Counted from the stretch's first letter, positions 16,539 to 27,000 are shown. The stretch is 64,000 bases of DNA from Photobacterium galatheae (GCF_000695255.1 NZ_JMIB01000038.1:62001-126000), one strand, 5' to 3'. A program made the numbers and translations. Notes: generated by a model not told the origin, from the letters alone.

Positions 16539-18058
16539 TGCCTCGCAACCAGTTTTTTCCCGATGATCATGACCGGTGCCAGCAACAGAATCGCAATCAC
16601 GAAAGACAGAAATGTGTTGCTGAGCGCCAGCGTTGAAGCTTCCAGTTTCAGCGTCTGGCTGAGCTGTCCCGCACTCAGCGGTCCGGAAGGCAGGTATCCC
16701 TGAGTCAGTGCCAGATGCTGCACCGCCAGCGTATATTGCTCAACCGCCTGTCCGCCGTTATCCAGAGTCCGGGTAAGCTCAGTCATCGACTCGTAACGGG
16801 TGACCTGCATGATACGGGCAAAAATTGCAGACCCCGCCAGTCCACCCAGTGTCCGGAAGATATAAAACACACTGATCCCTTCCGGACGATGCTCAGGCTT
16901 AAAATGAGCCAGCATCGCAATGGTCACCGACACATTAAGCAAACCGACGCCCAGCCCCCGTAAACAAAGCGGAAACAGCAGTTCATCCGGGCCAGCATAG
17001 CTTGGTAAATGACTGAACATGACGACCGAGCCGATAATCATCAGGACGCCAATCGGCGTGATCACATCGCGCGGGAACCGATGCTGGTTTGCGGCCACAA
17101 CACTGAGCAGCATCCCGGCAAGCATGGCCAGGAACGACGGCAGCTGGATCAGTCCCGCATTTTCATGACTGTAATGCATCACATGAGAAAGAAAGTTTGC
17201 CACCAGAGCCCCGCTGGCCATCACGCCAAATCCGGCCAAAAAACCGTTATACATAAAGACGTTATTGTGCAGATTCGTCAGTAACTTCCGGTTCAGGGTA
17301 TGACCAGAGCGCTGCCCGGCCTGCATCAGAACCAGTGCTCCCAGAGCCAGCATGGCCGTCACCCCGGTCATCCACCGGAAACGCGGATGATCAAACCAGT
17401 TGTAATAACTGCCCCGCATCAGTAAATAGGCAATCAGTACCAGACAACCGGTCATCAGCAGGTAAGGCAGCATATTCGACTTCCGATCACGCTGCGGCTG
17501 TCTGATATCCGTCACCCACTCGGCCATCAACTGCGCGGTCAGCAGCATGCCCGCGAGAAGATAAGACAGAAACTGCCAGGCAGTTTCCTCCGCCAGCCAG
17601 GACAGCAGCCATGGATAGACCCCCATCGGTAACAAAGTCGAACACAATAGGACCAAAGCCGTTAGCACTGTCATCGTCCGGTAATGACATCTGGCCAGTA
17701 TCAGCAGATTCAGACTAATCAAAATCAGGCTGGCACTGGCGCCCAGTACCAGCCAGGCGCCTGCATGTAAAAGTGGGGCATGATCAGTCACCGCAATCAC
17801 CAGATGGGAAGCTGCACCTATCATCAGTGCCCTGCGCAGCGCCACATTGATTCTGCACCTGCGCAAGATCAGAGGCGCCAGCAACAGCATCACCAGTTGC
17901 GTCATCATGAACCCGATATCGAGGTGGCTCATCTCATCCGGTGAAAGGCCATTGGTGACGGCCATATGCGTTGACATCGCCCTGAACATCGCTGAAGTCA
18001 GACCCACCGGTAACATGGTGATGACCGCCAGTAAGGCCAGAGAAAACGAACGATTCAT
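16520..18058 (-). CDS. MFS drug exporter of the DHA2 (EmrB) type
   Basis: A 512-residue membrane protein with about 14 hydrophobic segments, the number of the DHA2 subfamily. It begins MNRSFSLALLAVITMLPVG and has the loop GFMMTQLVMLLLAPLILRR after helix 2, a diverged motif A, and PEGISVFYIFRTLGGLAGS late in the protein (motif C-like area). With the adaptor gene 30 bases upstream it should form an EmrAB-type pump that uses proton motive force to move a toxic compound across both membranes through a TolC-like channel. AAGGAGCTCG just upstream of the start provides a strong ribosome binding site. The 3' end overlaps the convergent LysR gene. Confidence 0.87.
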   Translation of the reverse strand: MNRSFSLALLAVITMLPVGLTSAMFRAMSTHMAVTNGLSPDEMSHLDIGFMMTQLVMLLLAPLILRRCRINVALRRALMIGAASHLVIAVTDHAPLLHAGAWLVLGASASLILISLNLLILARCHYRTMTVLTALVLLCSTLLPMGVYPWLLSWLAEETAWQFLSYLLAGMLLTAQLMAEWVTDIRQPQRDRKSNMLPYLLMTGCLVLIAYLLMRGSYYNWFDHPRFRWMTGVTAMLALGALVLMQAGQRSGHTLNRKLLTNLHNNVFMYNGFLAGFGVMASGALVANFLSHVMHYSHENAGLIQLPSFLAMLAGMLLSVVAANQHRFPRDVITPIGVLMIIGSVVMFSHLPSYAGPDELLFPLCLRGLGVGLLNVSVTIAMLAHFKPEHRPEGISVFYIFRTLGGLAGSAIFARIMQVTRYESMTELTRTLDNGGQAVEQYTLAVQHLALTQGYLPSGPLSAGQLSQTLKLEASTLALSNTFLSFVIAILLLAPVMIIGKKLVARHQSTSC

Positions 18059-18088
18059 ACTCGAGCTCCTTCCGTAAATCTGTCTGGA

Positions 18089-19099
18089 TTACCGGATGAT
18101 CCGGACACTGGCAATGGCTGAAAGACCCGGGTATATCCGGCCCTGCAGGTGATCTGGCAAATTCAGTCTGATTTTCACCGGCACCCGCTGAACAACCTTC
18201 ACAAAGTTTCCGGTGGCATTCTGTGGCGGCAGCAGACTGAACTGCGCCCCTGTCGCCGGTGTCACGGAATCGACAACCCCCTGAAGCGGCTTGTCCGGGA
18301 ACATATCCAGCACAACATTGACGGTCTGACCAACAACAACATGCGCTAACTGCGTTTCTTTGAAATTAGCCTCCAGCCATACCTCACTCGGTACCAGCGT
18401 CACGACACCCATTCCCGGCTGAACAAATTTTCCGGTTTGAACCTGGCGATTGGCGATATATCCGTCTACGGGGGCTTTCACAATGGTGCGATTCAGAGCA
18501 ATGGTATTCAGCGCCAGCTTGGACTCTGCCTGCAGACGCTGCGCCTTCAGTTGCTCACGCTCCGCCGACAGGGTATCCAATTGTTTCTTAGTGGCTTCTA
18601 AAACAAGGTATGCATTTTTCAGTTTCACCTCGGCTTCAATTGCTTTGGTGTTCTGATTATCAAACGCAGTCTGACTGATTGATGATGAGCGTAGTAGTTT
18701 ACTGAACCGCTCCCTTTCAGATTGCTGCAACGCTGCATTAGCCTTCGCCCCTTGAATCGCAGCAGTTGCCTGCTCAATACTGACCTGTTGTAACCTGATC
18801 CGTGACGCATTATTGTTCAGCGCAGATTTGGCAACGTCGATAGCAGCTTTGGCGATATTCACATTGGCCTGGTAATCCTGGCTATCGATTGCAAATAATG
18901 GATCACCGGCCTGAACCCATTGATTATCTTCAATGAACAATTCAACCACACTCCCGCTCACTTCCGGAGAGACGACAGTAATATCTGCCTTCACATAGGC
19001 ATTATCTGTGGTGACATAATCCTGCTCTTCCCAGTATTTCCATCCGCCCAGTAATAGCATTGTGACCGCGGTCAGGACAATTAAGGTTTTTTTCATCAT
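18089..19099 (-). CDS. HlyD/EmrA-type membrane fusion protein
   Basis: A 336-residue periplasmic adaptor. The start at 19099 has AGAAG upstream and gives an immediate signal anchor (KKTLIVLTAVTMLLLGG); the frame is open 44 codons further but those are not protein-like. Then come YVTTDNAYVKADITVVSPEV (the EmrA signature), a biotinyl-lipoyl-like half, a long alpha-helical hairpin (about residues 75-190) and the second half with APVDGYIANRQVQTGKFV. It links the MFS pump encoded next to it to an outer-membrane channel. The two genes form an operon. Confidence 0.9.
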   Translation of the reverse strand: MMKKTLIVLTAVTMLLLGGWKYWEEQDYVTTDNAYVKADITVVSPEVSGSVVELFIEDNQWVQAGDPLFAIDSQDYQANVNIAKAAIDVAKSALNNNASRIRLQQVSIEQATAAIQGAKANAALQQSERERFSKLLRSSSISQTAFDNQNTKAIEAEVKLKNAYLVLEATKKQLDTLSAEREQLKAQRLQAESKLALNTIALNRTIVKAPVDGYIANRQVQTGKFVQPGMGVVTLVPSEVWLEANFKETQLAHVVVGQTVNVVLDMFPDKPLQGVVDSVTPATGAQFSLLPPQNATGNFVKVVQRVPVKIRLNLPDHLQGRIYPGLSAIASVRIIR

Positions 19100-19377
19100 C
19101 GTAGATACTTCTTCTGACTGACAGATATAGAAAATGTACAGAGTCGTACGATCATGAGCGAGTAAATAAACTGGAATCTTACTGGCCGGAAAATGGAACA
19201 ACCGACGTTCATTCACCCTGTATGAATACAATAGGAATCGCTAGTCACTCAATTCATCGTTTCATGCACGTGAAAGTTCAGATGACCTGAAAGGTATGCA
19301 AAGCGTGGTATTTCAGCAGGAGTGAATCCTTGGAAGGCTTCCATTTCCTTCCAACGGATTCGTTTTATCGGACAGGA

Positions 19378-19785
19378 TTAAAGATTCAGAAGACCGAATG
19401 AATCGTAGAGCGCCACAACAAAGAAGATTAAAGCGCAATGAATCACTAACATGCCGATGGAGATACCAAAGACCCCCCAGCCAGATTGAAGCTGATAGGT
19501 TTCTGATGCCTGGATATCTTCTTTCGATGGAAAGTTATCTTTCGTGTACTGATAAGCCGCAATCGTAAAGAGAATCGGTATAATACCGCCCGGAAAATTT
19601 TCGGGCAGCAGCACGACGACAAACGTGCTTAAAACCACCAGTAAACAACCGATGCTGGCAATTTTTTTGGCTTTTTTCTGGTCATCTGCCCCCTCGAAAT
19701 TCTTTTTCAGAAGATAGATTGCGGCCAGCGGTCCCCCCAAAAAAGTACCCGCAGCAACTTGACCCGGTGAATATAAACTTCGCAT
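19378..19785 (-). CDS. Small membrane protein downstream of the ter genes
   Basis: A 135-residue protein with three to four hydrophobic segments (GQVAAGTFLGGPLAAIYLL, then a helix after the DDQKKAKK loop, and a C-terminal helix IGMLVIHCALIFFVV). I chose ATG 19785 with AGGA six bases upstream; a longer start would lie inside a terminator hairpin. It follows the second TerD gene after that terminator, so it may be expressed by read-through or from its own promoter. No family is recognised. Confidence 0.7.
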   Translation of the reverse strand: MRSLYSPGQVAAGTFLGGPLAAIYLLKKNFEGADDQKKAKKIASIGCLLVVLSTFVVVLLPENFPGGIIPILFTIAAYQYTKDNFPSKEDIQASETYQLQSGWGVFGISIGMLVIHCALIFFVVALYDSFGLLNL

Positions 19786-19807
19786 TTCAGTCCTCACAAA
19801 TCTTAAG

Positions 19808-19837
19808 AAAAAAGCCATGAATACATTCATGGCTTTT
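19808..19837 (-). terminator. Rho-independent terminator of the ter operon
   Basis: AAAAGCCATGAA (19810-19821) pairs perfectly with 19826-19837 around a 4-nt loop. On the minus strand the stem ends in a run of six T. It lies about 20 bases after the last TerD stop. Confidence 0.88.
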
Positions 19838-19857
19838 GAATCAGAAACGTCAGTTTC

Positions 19858-20436
19858 TTACAAAGACCCGCAAATGGTCGGGAGCATGTCGTTCACATGG
19901 GTGCCCTGAACCGGCACACCTTTCGCAGAGAAATGCCATTCCCCGCCCTGACGAGACAGCAGTGCAATATAAATCCCTGTGTGCTTACCCTGCTCCGACA
20001 GCGTGAAACGACAGACTTCCGTTTGGGTCTGATCCATCACGCGGCAATAAGCATTCTCGACTTTGCTGAAAGGCTGACCACGGAAGCTGTTCACCGTCAG
20101 CGCCATGTAGGTGACATTATTCGGCAGTTTTTCCAGATTGATTTTAATCTGCTCATCATCGCCGTCCCCTTCACCAGTTCGGTTATCGCCCTGATGCAGC
20201 ACGCTTTTACACTTCGATTTCAGCTTCTGGTAACTGACGACATCCAGCACTTCACCGGTGTCATCCAGCAGCACGCAGGATGCATCCAGATCGATATCAC
20301 CATCACCAAAAATTGCACTGAGAAAACCCGTCGATTTCACCGGGCTCCAGCCCAGTCCCAGAGTTAGTTTTTTCAGCTCGACGGTCGCTGACTTGGTCAG
20401 GGAAATCGTGCTGTTTTTCTCTAAGTTAATTGCCAT
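19858..20436 (-). CDS. TerD-family stress protein (second copy)
   Basis: A 192-residue TerD-domain protein starting MAINLEKNSTISL. The calcium-binding acidic loops of the family are present: GDGDIDLDASCVLLDD and HQGDNRTGEGDGDDE. TerD proteins bind calcium and act in tellurite, phage and envelope stress systems; the exact function of this cluster is unknown. It follows its paralogue by 25 bases and ends the operon before a strong terminator. AGGACAT lies upstream of the start. It carries more cysteines and a longer middle than the first copy, closer to TerZ-like than TerD proper. Confidence 0.92.
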   Translation of the reverse strand: MAINLEKNSTISLTKSATVELKKLTLGLGWSPVKSTGFLSAIFGDGDIDLDASCVLLDDTGEVLDVVSYQKLKSKCKSVLHQGDNRTGEGDGDDEQIKINLEKLPNNVTYMALTVNSFRGQPFSKVENAYCRVMDQTQTEVCRFTLSEQGKHTGIYIALLSRQGGEWHFSAKGVPVQGTHVNDMLPTICGSL

Positions 20437-20461
20437 AACGCGGTATGTCCTGGTCGGTGAA

Positions 20462-21037
20462 TTATTGGTAACCGTTCACAAAATCAACCAGACCCAGCTG
20501 GTAACCTGCACCCACAGCTTTAAAGTTCCACTGACCGTTTTCTTTAAACAGTGAGCCGAACTGAACAGACGTTTCGCTGCCGAAGTCATTGCCCAGGTTA
20601 AACTGTGCGATCAGCTGACCGGAGTCTTCGTTGTACAGTTTGATGTAGCTGTTACGAACCATACCGAAGTTATGGTTACGCGCAGGTGCATCATGAATGG
20701 TCACAATCAGAGAAATTTCATCGGCTTCCGGCGACATGCTGGTCAGGTTAATTTTGATGATTTCATCATCACCATCGCCATTACCGGTACGGTTATCACC
20801 GGTGTGAACAACAGCACCTTGCGGGCACTTCAGATTGTTATAAAACACGAAGTGGCCGTCAGAAATCAGTTTTGGCTCACCCTGTGCGTTATGGCGACAG
20901 ATGAAAGCAGAAGAATCGATATCGAACGGTGATGCATTGGTCACCGGATCCCAGCCTAAGCCCAGACGAAGATTCACCAGACCTGGTTCTGCTTTCTGCA
21001 GGTTAATGGTGTTCCCTTTCTCTAAATTAATAGCCAT
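20462..21037 (-). CDS. TerD-family stress protein (first copy)
   Basis: A 191-residue TerD-domain protein (MAINLEKGNTINLQKAE; LGLGWDPVT; HTGDNRTGNGDGDDE; IHDAPARNHNFGMVRNSY). The acidic calcium-site residues are intact, with a TerD/TerE-like FDIDSSAF segment. It lies 22 bases downstream of the telA-like gene and 25 upstream of the second terD, so the four genes 23316-19858 form one operon. The name is left open because TerD, TerE and TerZ cannot be told apart safely by eye. Confidence 0.93.
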   Translation of the reverse strand: MAINLEKGNTINLQKAEPGLVNLRLGLGWDPVTNASPFDIDSSAFICRHNAQGEPKLISDGHFVFYNNLKCPQGAVVHTGDNRTGNGDGDDEIIKINLTSMSPEADEISLIVTIHDAPARNHNFGMVRNSYIKLYNEDSGQLIAQFNLGNDFGSETSVQFGSLFKENGQWNFKAVGAGYQLGLVDFVNGYQ

Positions 21038-21059
21038 AGTTTTAATTCTCTATTGATGA

Positions 21060-22229
21060 TTATTGGGACAGAACAGACAGTAATTCTGTTTTCATGGATT
21101 CCATTTTCTGGCTGGCAGCCTGACGCTGTCTTGCGCCTTCCTGCTCAATCGTGACCACATCCTGCAGCGTGCTGATCAGGGTGGTTTGAACATGCTCAAG
21201 GGTTTCGATATCCACTACAGAGCGCTGGTTGCTTCGTGCGACATCCAGCGTGTTCTGGCGAAGCATATCGGCGTTCTTCCGGATCAGATCATTGGTGGTG
21301 TCATCGATCTTGTTACTGAGCTGAACCGCTTTCTTCTGCTCCAGCATGGTGATCGCCAGGGTAAATTGCTTCTTCCAGGCCGGAATGGTGAGCGTTTTGA
21401 TGTTGTCGAATTTCTCAACCAGCGTCAGGTTATTGGTCTGCACCATGCGGATCATCGGCGCCGTTTGCAGCGCGAGCATTTGCAGTGATTTCAGATCGTG
21501 TACGCGTTTCTCGACCCGGGCAGCAATATCTTTCAGATCACTCACCTGCTGGGCCAGGAACGGAGACGTCGCCGCTTCTTCAGCCAGTCCTTCAATTTTC
21601 TGCTGAATCAGATACAACTTGGCTTCGCCGAACACGATACTGGAAGACAGTTCTTTGTATTCATTCATATTGTGGATAAAGACATTATCCAGCTGATGTG
21701 CGCGCTCACGCAGGTTGGACTGCTGTTTATCAATTTCTTTTACCAGCCGCTCAAGCTGTGTATTCACAGAGTTAAACTGCGCCAGAATTTTTTCTTTGGT
21801 GTTTTTCACCTTCGCAACCAGCTTCGAGAAGAAACTGTTCTCGCCCATCAGGGCTTCAATATTCACGCCCTTCGCCAGACCAATCACCTCATTCAGGTTC
21901 CCGGCCATGTGCTCCAGATCTTTACACTTCACGTGTTTGAGCATGTCATCGGAATAACTGCTGATCTTCTGGGCAGAAGCTTCCCCCAGTGTCGCAACAC
22001 CATTGGGGCTATAGACATCCATTTGAGACAACTGGCTGACTAAAGTGGTACTTAACGCTCGGGTATCAATCTGACATTGTTCCAGTTCAGACTGATAGTG
22101 TCCCATCGCCTGCTCGACAGCAGCCTGAATAACGGCCTGCTCCAGCGCAACAGGGGCTTGTTGGACTTCCGCAGGTTGAACTACGGGTGCAGGGGTTGCA
22201 GTTTTTACAAAAACAGGTTTAAACGTCAT
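21060..22229 (-). CDS. telA: TelA/KlaA-family toxic anion resistance protein
   Basis: A 389-residue cytoplasmic, nearly all-helical protein. After a proline/alanine-rich N-terminus (about 1-30) it shows the TelA family core: ISSYSDDMLKHVK, a long coiled coil (QLERLVKEIDKQQSNLRERA, HNMNEYKELSSSI), and NNLTLVEKFDNIKTLTIPAWKKQF followed by NKIDDTTNDLIRKNADML. TelA proteins accompany TerD proteins in tellurite resistance and stress loci. GGAG precedes the start, which lies 11 bases inside the end of the upstream TelA-like gene, indicating translational coupling. Confidence 0.9.
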   Translation of the reverse strand: MTFKPVFVKTATPAPVVQPAEVQQAPVALEQAVIQAAVEQAMGHYQSELEQCQIDTRALSTTLVSQLSQMDVYSPNGVATLGEASAQKISSYSDDMLKHVKCKDLEHMAGNLNEVIGLAKGVNIEALMGENSFFSKLVAKVKNTKEKILAQFNSVNTQLERLVKEIDKQQSNLRERAHQLDNVFIHNMNEYKELSSSIVFGEAKLYLIQQKIEGLAEEAATSPFLAQQVSDLKDIAARVEKRVHDLKSLQMLALQTAPMIRMVQTNNLTLVEKFDNIKTLTIPAWKKQFTLAITMLEQKKAVQLSNKIDDTTNDLIRKNADMLRQNTLDVARSNQRSVVDIETLEHVQTTLISTLQDVVTIEQEGARQRQAASQKMESMKTELLSVLSQ

Positions 22230-23316
22230 TTTTACTCAGCTCCATGATACTGGCGAATAACTTTTCCTGAACATCGTTGAGTTCGTAATACAGAGAGACT
22301 TCACTTTTCTCATGAAGCGCAATGGCAGTTAAAAACTGCTGTTTCCACACCTGAATAATGTTGGTGCGAATTTCTTCTATCCGGCTGAAACCATTCACCA
22401 GATTAGAGGAATAAAGCTTGAGCTGAGGTAAAGTCATCAGCAAAGACTGACGCAGTACCTGCAGGTTTGAAACTTTCCGTTCCCAACGGGCAATCGCCTC
22501 TTTTTGGGTTGAAAGCTTATCGGCGGCAAAAGGATCAGACGACCGGTTTCCAGATGCTTCTGCATTCAGCTCAGCGGTAAAAGCTGTCAGCTTCACCCGG
22601 GCTGCCAGAATTCTCAGCTCCAGTTCCTGATAGATGGACTGTACTTCTGACATTCGCGCTTCAAATTCAGATAACGTCGATTTCATGGACGTCAGATCCT
22701 GAAAAACAGTGTCAATTTTTGCGTCTATCTGATCACAGGCAAAATCAAACTCATGTTTCACGAATTCGATCTTTCCTTTTTTCGTTCGCATCAGGGTGGC
22801 GATCCGACTGGTCACCTTTTTGGGATTGAATATGGAAATATCAATACTTTTCGCAATATCAATCACGGATGAACCTAAATCGGTTAATTGGTCCACTTTT
22901 CCCAGTTTGGCGTAATCCGACAGTTCACCCTGAACATTCTGAAAACGCTTCGAAAGATGGTTGCAAAATTCGATCTGATCGGTCGTGCTTTCAATATTGA
23001 TTTCATCTGAGTAAGTACGCACTTTCAGATAATCATTATTTGAAATCTCAGTTTCTGCACTTCGCTCAGCATCGACGGTTTGTTTCCATGCTGAAGGAAT
23101 ATCAATATCGCCGTTCACAGACTTCACCTGATGAGAGAAAAGAACGCCCGGTGAACGATTCACTTTCGTCTCTTGATGAACAGCAGCCGGAGTGGTTTCC
23201 CCCTCAGGTTTCGCCCGCTCAACAGAAGAGAAATCTTTGATCTTCGACTTATTTTCTTGATTGGCTTGTGCAGCACTATGAAACGTTTTTACCATTCGAT
23301 CACTCTGCTCTAACAT
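22219..23316 (-). CDS. Second, divergent TelA-like protein
   Basis: A 365-residue helical protein that shares the TelA layout with its neighbour: a disordered N-terminus, then SDYAKLGKVDQLTDLGSSVI, a coiled coil around residues 195-250, and a closing part with FSRIEEIRTNIIQVWKQQFL that lines up with the WKKQF segment of TelA. Sequence identity is low. The start could be ATG 23316 or ATG 23295 (MVKTFHSAAQ). It is the first gene of the ter operon, and an unusual 14-bp palindrome lies about 95 bases upstream. A heteromer with TelA is possible but inferred only from coupling. Confidence 0.75.
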   Translation of the reverse strand: MLEQSDRMVKTFHSAAQANQENKSKIKDFSSVERAKPEGETTPAAVHQETKVNRSPGVLFSHQVKSVNGDIDIPSAWKQTVDAERSAETEISNNDYLKVRTYSDEINIESTTDQIEFCNHLSKRFQNVQGELSDYAKLGKVDQLTDLGSSVIDIAKSIDISIFNPKKVTSRIATLMRTKKGKIEFVKHEFDFACDQIDAKIDTVFQDLTSMKSTLSEFEARMSEVQSIYQELELRILAARVKLTAFTAELNAEASGNRSSDPFAADKLSTQKEAIARWERKVSNLQVLRQSLLMTLPQLKLYSSNLVNGFSRIEEIRTNIIQVWKQQFLTAIALHEKSEVSLYYELNDVQEKLFASIMELSKNDV

Positions 23317-23409
23317 GGCCCGAAAGCCTGCGACGATAAAGCACTAACATTGTTGAATCGATCGTATTACTCATTGTTTTTCAAGACAACTTTGATTGTG
23401 CAAGTTCAG

Positions 23410-23447
23410 CCTGTCATTTTCACTATTTCGCCTGTGAAAATGACAGG
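23410..23447. promoter_or_regulatory. 14-bp inverted repeat upstream of the ter operon (candidate operator)
   Basis: CCTGTCATTTTCAC (23410-23423) and its exact complement (23434-23447) are separated by 10 bases. There is no T-tract on the minus strand. The half-site recurs, with few changes, at 28338-28353 and 28377-28401 and partly at 24001-24026, each 85-140 bases before a gene of the same cluster. Confidence 0.55.
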
Positions 23448-23517
23448 TGATTCATCAATGATTCATTTTTAGAGGTTGATTCAACATTTCCGAATTTCAT
23501 TTAATATTTGAAAACAC

Positions 23518-23916
23518 TCATGAATCATATTGTTCAGAAGACGATGCATCCTGTTGAAATGAATTTTCTTTTACGAAAGCCAAATAAATAAACAGAATCA
23601 ATCCTGGTGCACCCTTCAAGACCACATCTAAAATCATACTGCCGAACGCAACGATAAAAAATGTCACAGCGGTATGCCCAATATTTTTCCAGCGGGCCAG
23701 ATGAATTGAGAGGTGCAAATACAATGAAACCAGAATAACCGCCAGATGAGCATCCATCATAAAATGGCCCATTCCAAACAGGTTCAACATGATAGGTAAA
23801 TCGACAATTCCAGCCATGATCACAAAGCCAAATCGCCGAAGCTGATGACTTTTGAACAGCAGCATATCCACCAGACTAAAGGCTTTATTACTTTGGATCT
23901 TTTCCAGATATAACAA
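23518..23916 (-). CDS. Small membrane protein in the ter cluster
   Basis: A 132-residue protein with four hydrophobic segments (FGFVIMAGIVDLPIMLNLFG; HLAVILVSLYLHLSIHLA; TAVTFFIVAFGSMILDVVL; GLILFIYLAFV) and a polar C-terminus (QQDASSSEQYDS). No family is recognised. It lies between the giant unknown gene and the TelA-like genes, all on the minus strand, with a hairpin on each side, so it is probably its own transcription unit within the same regulon. Confidence 0.65.
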   Translation of the reverse strand: MLYLEKIQSNKAFSLVDMLLFKSHQLRRFGFVIMAGIVDLPIMLNLFGMGHFMMDAHLAVILVSLYLHLSIHLARWKNIGHTAVTFFIVAFGSMILDVVLKGAPGLILFIYLAFVKENSFQQDASSSEQYDS

Positions 23917-24000
23917 TGTTGCTTCCTCTTCATGGCTGGCCTGAATTTCAATATCAGCACGAAAACTAGATTTTCAAATGCAAATAAAAATACACAAGTA

Positions 24001-24026
24001 CAGGTCACTGCTGTGACAGTGACCTG
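24001..24026. promoter_or_regulatory. 10-bp inverted repeat (terminator or operator)
   Basis: CAGGTCACTG (24001-24010) pairs perfectly with 24017-24026 around CTGTGA. On the minus strand a T-rich stretch begins about eight bases later, so it may end the giant gene's transcript. It also contains CTGTGACAGTGAC, which matches the ter-operon palindrome half at 12 of 16 bases and lies 85 bases before the small membrane protein start. Confidence 0.5.
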
Positions 24027-24090
24027 AATAACATCGCTCCGCTGTAACTTCGATAATGCAACTTCAAGATAGCTTTCATTTGAAGCGTGT

Positions 24091-27000
24091 TTATGGGGTC
24101 GCGTTTTGTTTCCGGCTCGCAAAGCGACGATGGCCTTCCTTACGAAATACCCAGCTGATCAGGCGATCCCACCAGTTCAATCGACGACTCATGATGAAGT
24201 AACAACACACGTCTTCCTGTTGATTAAAACCGAAAAAGATTTGATGCCCCTGATATTTATCATGCACTGCAATCAGTGCAGATTCAGAATGATCTTCAGA
24301 TTGATAGACGCGGAATGGCGTATCTTTCGACACCTGTTGCCAACTTTGGTCGGGCTCAGCCAAAACTTTATCCATGGTGGCTTTATCACCAACAAGTACC
24401 GTCTGAGATTTCAGATAACGTTCAAGCCACAAATAAGAGGCATTACAGCCATGTCGCCATTGTTTCACCGAGTCCAGTTGCCCGACAGCCAAACCAACCA
24501 CCTGATCCTGTTCTCGATAAACAGAAACAGGGACAGGCGCATCACCCAGTAAATAAGGCAGAACCACAGCCTCGTTTTCACGGGCCGGATCAACAACCGT
24601 CATTTCTCCCTTACCCATCGGCATTGGCGGAAGCGTTTCCCGCAAGACATCATCGTTGTTCAGGAATGCTTCCAGCTCAGGCAGCCGGGTGCGTCTCGCT
24701 TGTACAGACTCGACGACATGGAAGGTTTTACGCAGCAAGACCTGCTGATTCTCAGCCATAATCTCAATGTCATAACGGCCGGGGCGGCAGAGCTGTTTCG
24801 TCGCCAGATACCACCCGAAGAAACATTCGGTATTCGCCTTGATTTGATGCACTCCGAGCACGGGTTTCCCATGATCTTCCGGGTGACTCACTTTCAGTAT
24901 CACTTGAATTTTATCCGGGTAGGCCAGACCGTCCATTTCCGGTCGGTAAGCAAGTTTCATCCCGAAAATCTGTCCCATGGCCAGTTCAACCATTCGGGAC
25001 TTACTTTCCAACACCAGATAATCAGCAATATTGGGAACGCCTTTCGCGTCTGGATTTTCCCGTTGAAATAATTCAAGTTGCTCATTTTCAGGGAAGTAAA
25101 TGCCTTCATCGACCAAGTCCAGCAGCGTGCCATAAATCCGGTTACGGTACTGCCCCTCACGAATCCGGCTGACTAAATCACGAACCTGCGCGGCGTCATC
25201 CTCCGAGAATCGTTCCACCAGTGGCATCTGACCATCCAATACCGACAGCGATTTCAGTAACTTCAGCTTATGGTGCTCGCTGAGTCCTCGAATCGAGCTG
25301 AATAAGTCATGCTGTTCCGTCAGATAACGAATCGCAGTATATAAATCATGTTCGATAAAATACGCCAGCAGTCTTTCCAGTGTCATTCCAGCCTCACACA
25401 GCAGCTGCGCAAAGCCGGTTTCGCTGACTTGGCTGGGGTCATAGCAATCATGCAACGCTTGATCAGACAGTGCTGCGCACAAGGTCAGAACATGTTCACG
25501 CAATGCCGGACTCGTATGCCACAATAAAGAACTCAGATCCACTTCCGTGAACCTTTCTTGGAATGACTCAACCTGATACAAACGAAGTTTGTCCAGCGCT
25601 TCTTCCAGGCTTGTTTGTCCGGTAAAAAAAGCCAGAATTTCATCTTCCAATGGTTTCAGAACGGCAGCTTCGTCGTCCGGTAGTTCCACCTCTTGCTCAA
25701 CCAGATATAAAAAAATCTTCTCACTAATCTGCTTGCGAATCTCATCCATTAGTGCGGTATCAAAATATTCATACCACCGAAGTGATGGGTATTGTTCGAC
25801 CAGCATCTTAAAGAACTTCTGCTTGTCCTCTTTTGTCAGATAACTGACGACTGAATGGATCTTCTGAGATTGATCCGGAGCCTGTTTTTCTGAGGCATAG
25901 CGCTCGCCATACTTTTCCAGAAGGGGTTTCGCGTCTTCTTCTTCCGACTGAATCAGGGTCGTCATCAGGATCACAGTTTCCTGAATTTCACCAATCTCTT
26001 CTCCAACGAGTGCCCGTAAATGATGAATGATTGCAGCCACATCCGCACCGACAGGGAACTGCTCTGCAATCACATTCGCCACCTGCGCCGGTGCGATTTC
26101 AATCCAAAGTGATAAAAACCTGCGGCTGCTCTCCCCGATTTTTGTTTGCGTTTTCGCCAGTTGATGTGCCGCACTCAGCCAAAATTCAGCCCCATTACTC
26201 CTTTCTAAATAACCGTGGCAAAACGTCTCTTCATCCGCATCCTGGATCTGCTCCAAAATGGTCTGCAGCGCTTTGACAGATTCCTCTCTGCTGACATTGT
26301 TTCGGACCTGAAGATAGTCTTCAAGCACGACAAACGCCTGTTCCTGGGTCTCTGTTATCGGTTGTTCAAAATGCTCCAGGTCTGCTTCGTCATCACTTCC
26401 GTAGAGCGTGCATTCAATGTGATCCAGCGCCACTTCGTTTGTGCACCAAGCACGCAAGTGAGCCAACATCCCCTTCCCAAGTTCTTGCTCCAGAAGCGTT
26501 TTACTCAGAGAAAAAAGGAGATGGTGTTTGTCGAGATCGTCATGAATGTGGTAAAGCCCGGCGAGCAATGCCATCCCAGCTGACTGATGTTTCGGGTCTT
26601 GAATAATTTGCGTCAGAAAGGATTTTGCCTGCTCCAGATGGGCCTCGAGCAACTGATGGCAGAAATGAAACGAGGAACCAAGCTTGCCACTGTCAGATTT
26701 AAATTCTTGAAATCCCCCCAAAAAGAAAGACGTCCAATCACACCCGTATCGTGAATAGAAATCTTCAGCAGGCATCAGCCCAATTTTTCCAAGCACAGTA
26801 AACACCATATCATCGGAAAAAGGGGCCTGATTTTTCAGCCTGTAAATCACATCCAGCAATCGAATGCACTTGTGCCGGTTACATTCGACTTCATCAGCCG
26901 TCACGACACCTTTCATAAACCAGTCACTGCTTAACCCAAGTAAGAAATTCACAGGTAAACAATGATCTAACTCTTCCTGTCGTATTGAAAACCGAACTAA

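Noticed and set aside
24001-24026. Reading the 10-bp hairpin simply as a terminator
   Set aside because: Not excluded: it has T-rich sequence eight bases later. I kept it as ambiguous because it shares half-site bases with the ter-operon palindrome.
23820-24122. 100-codon minus-strand frame between giant gene and small membrane gene
   Set aside because: Overlaps the start of the better-supported membrane protein in another frame, with no binding site and no conserved pattern.
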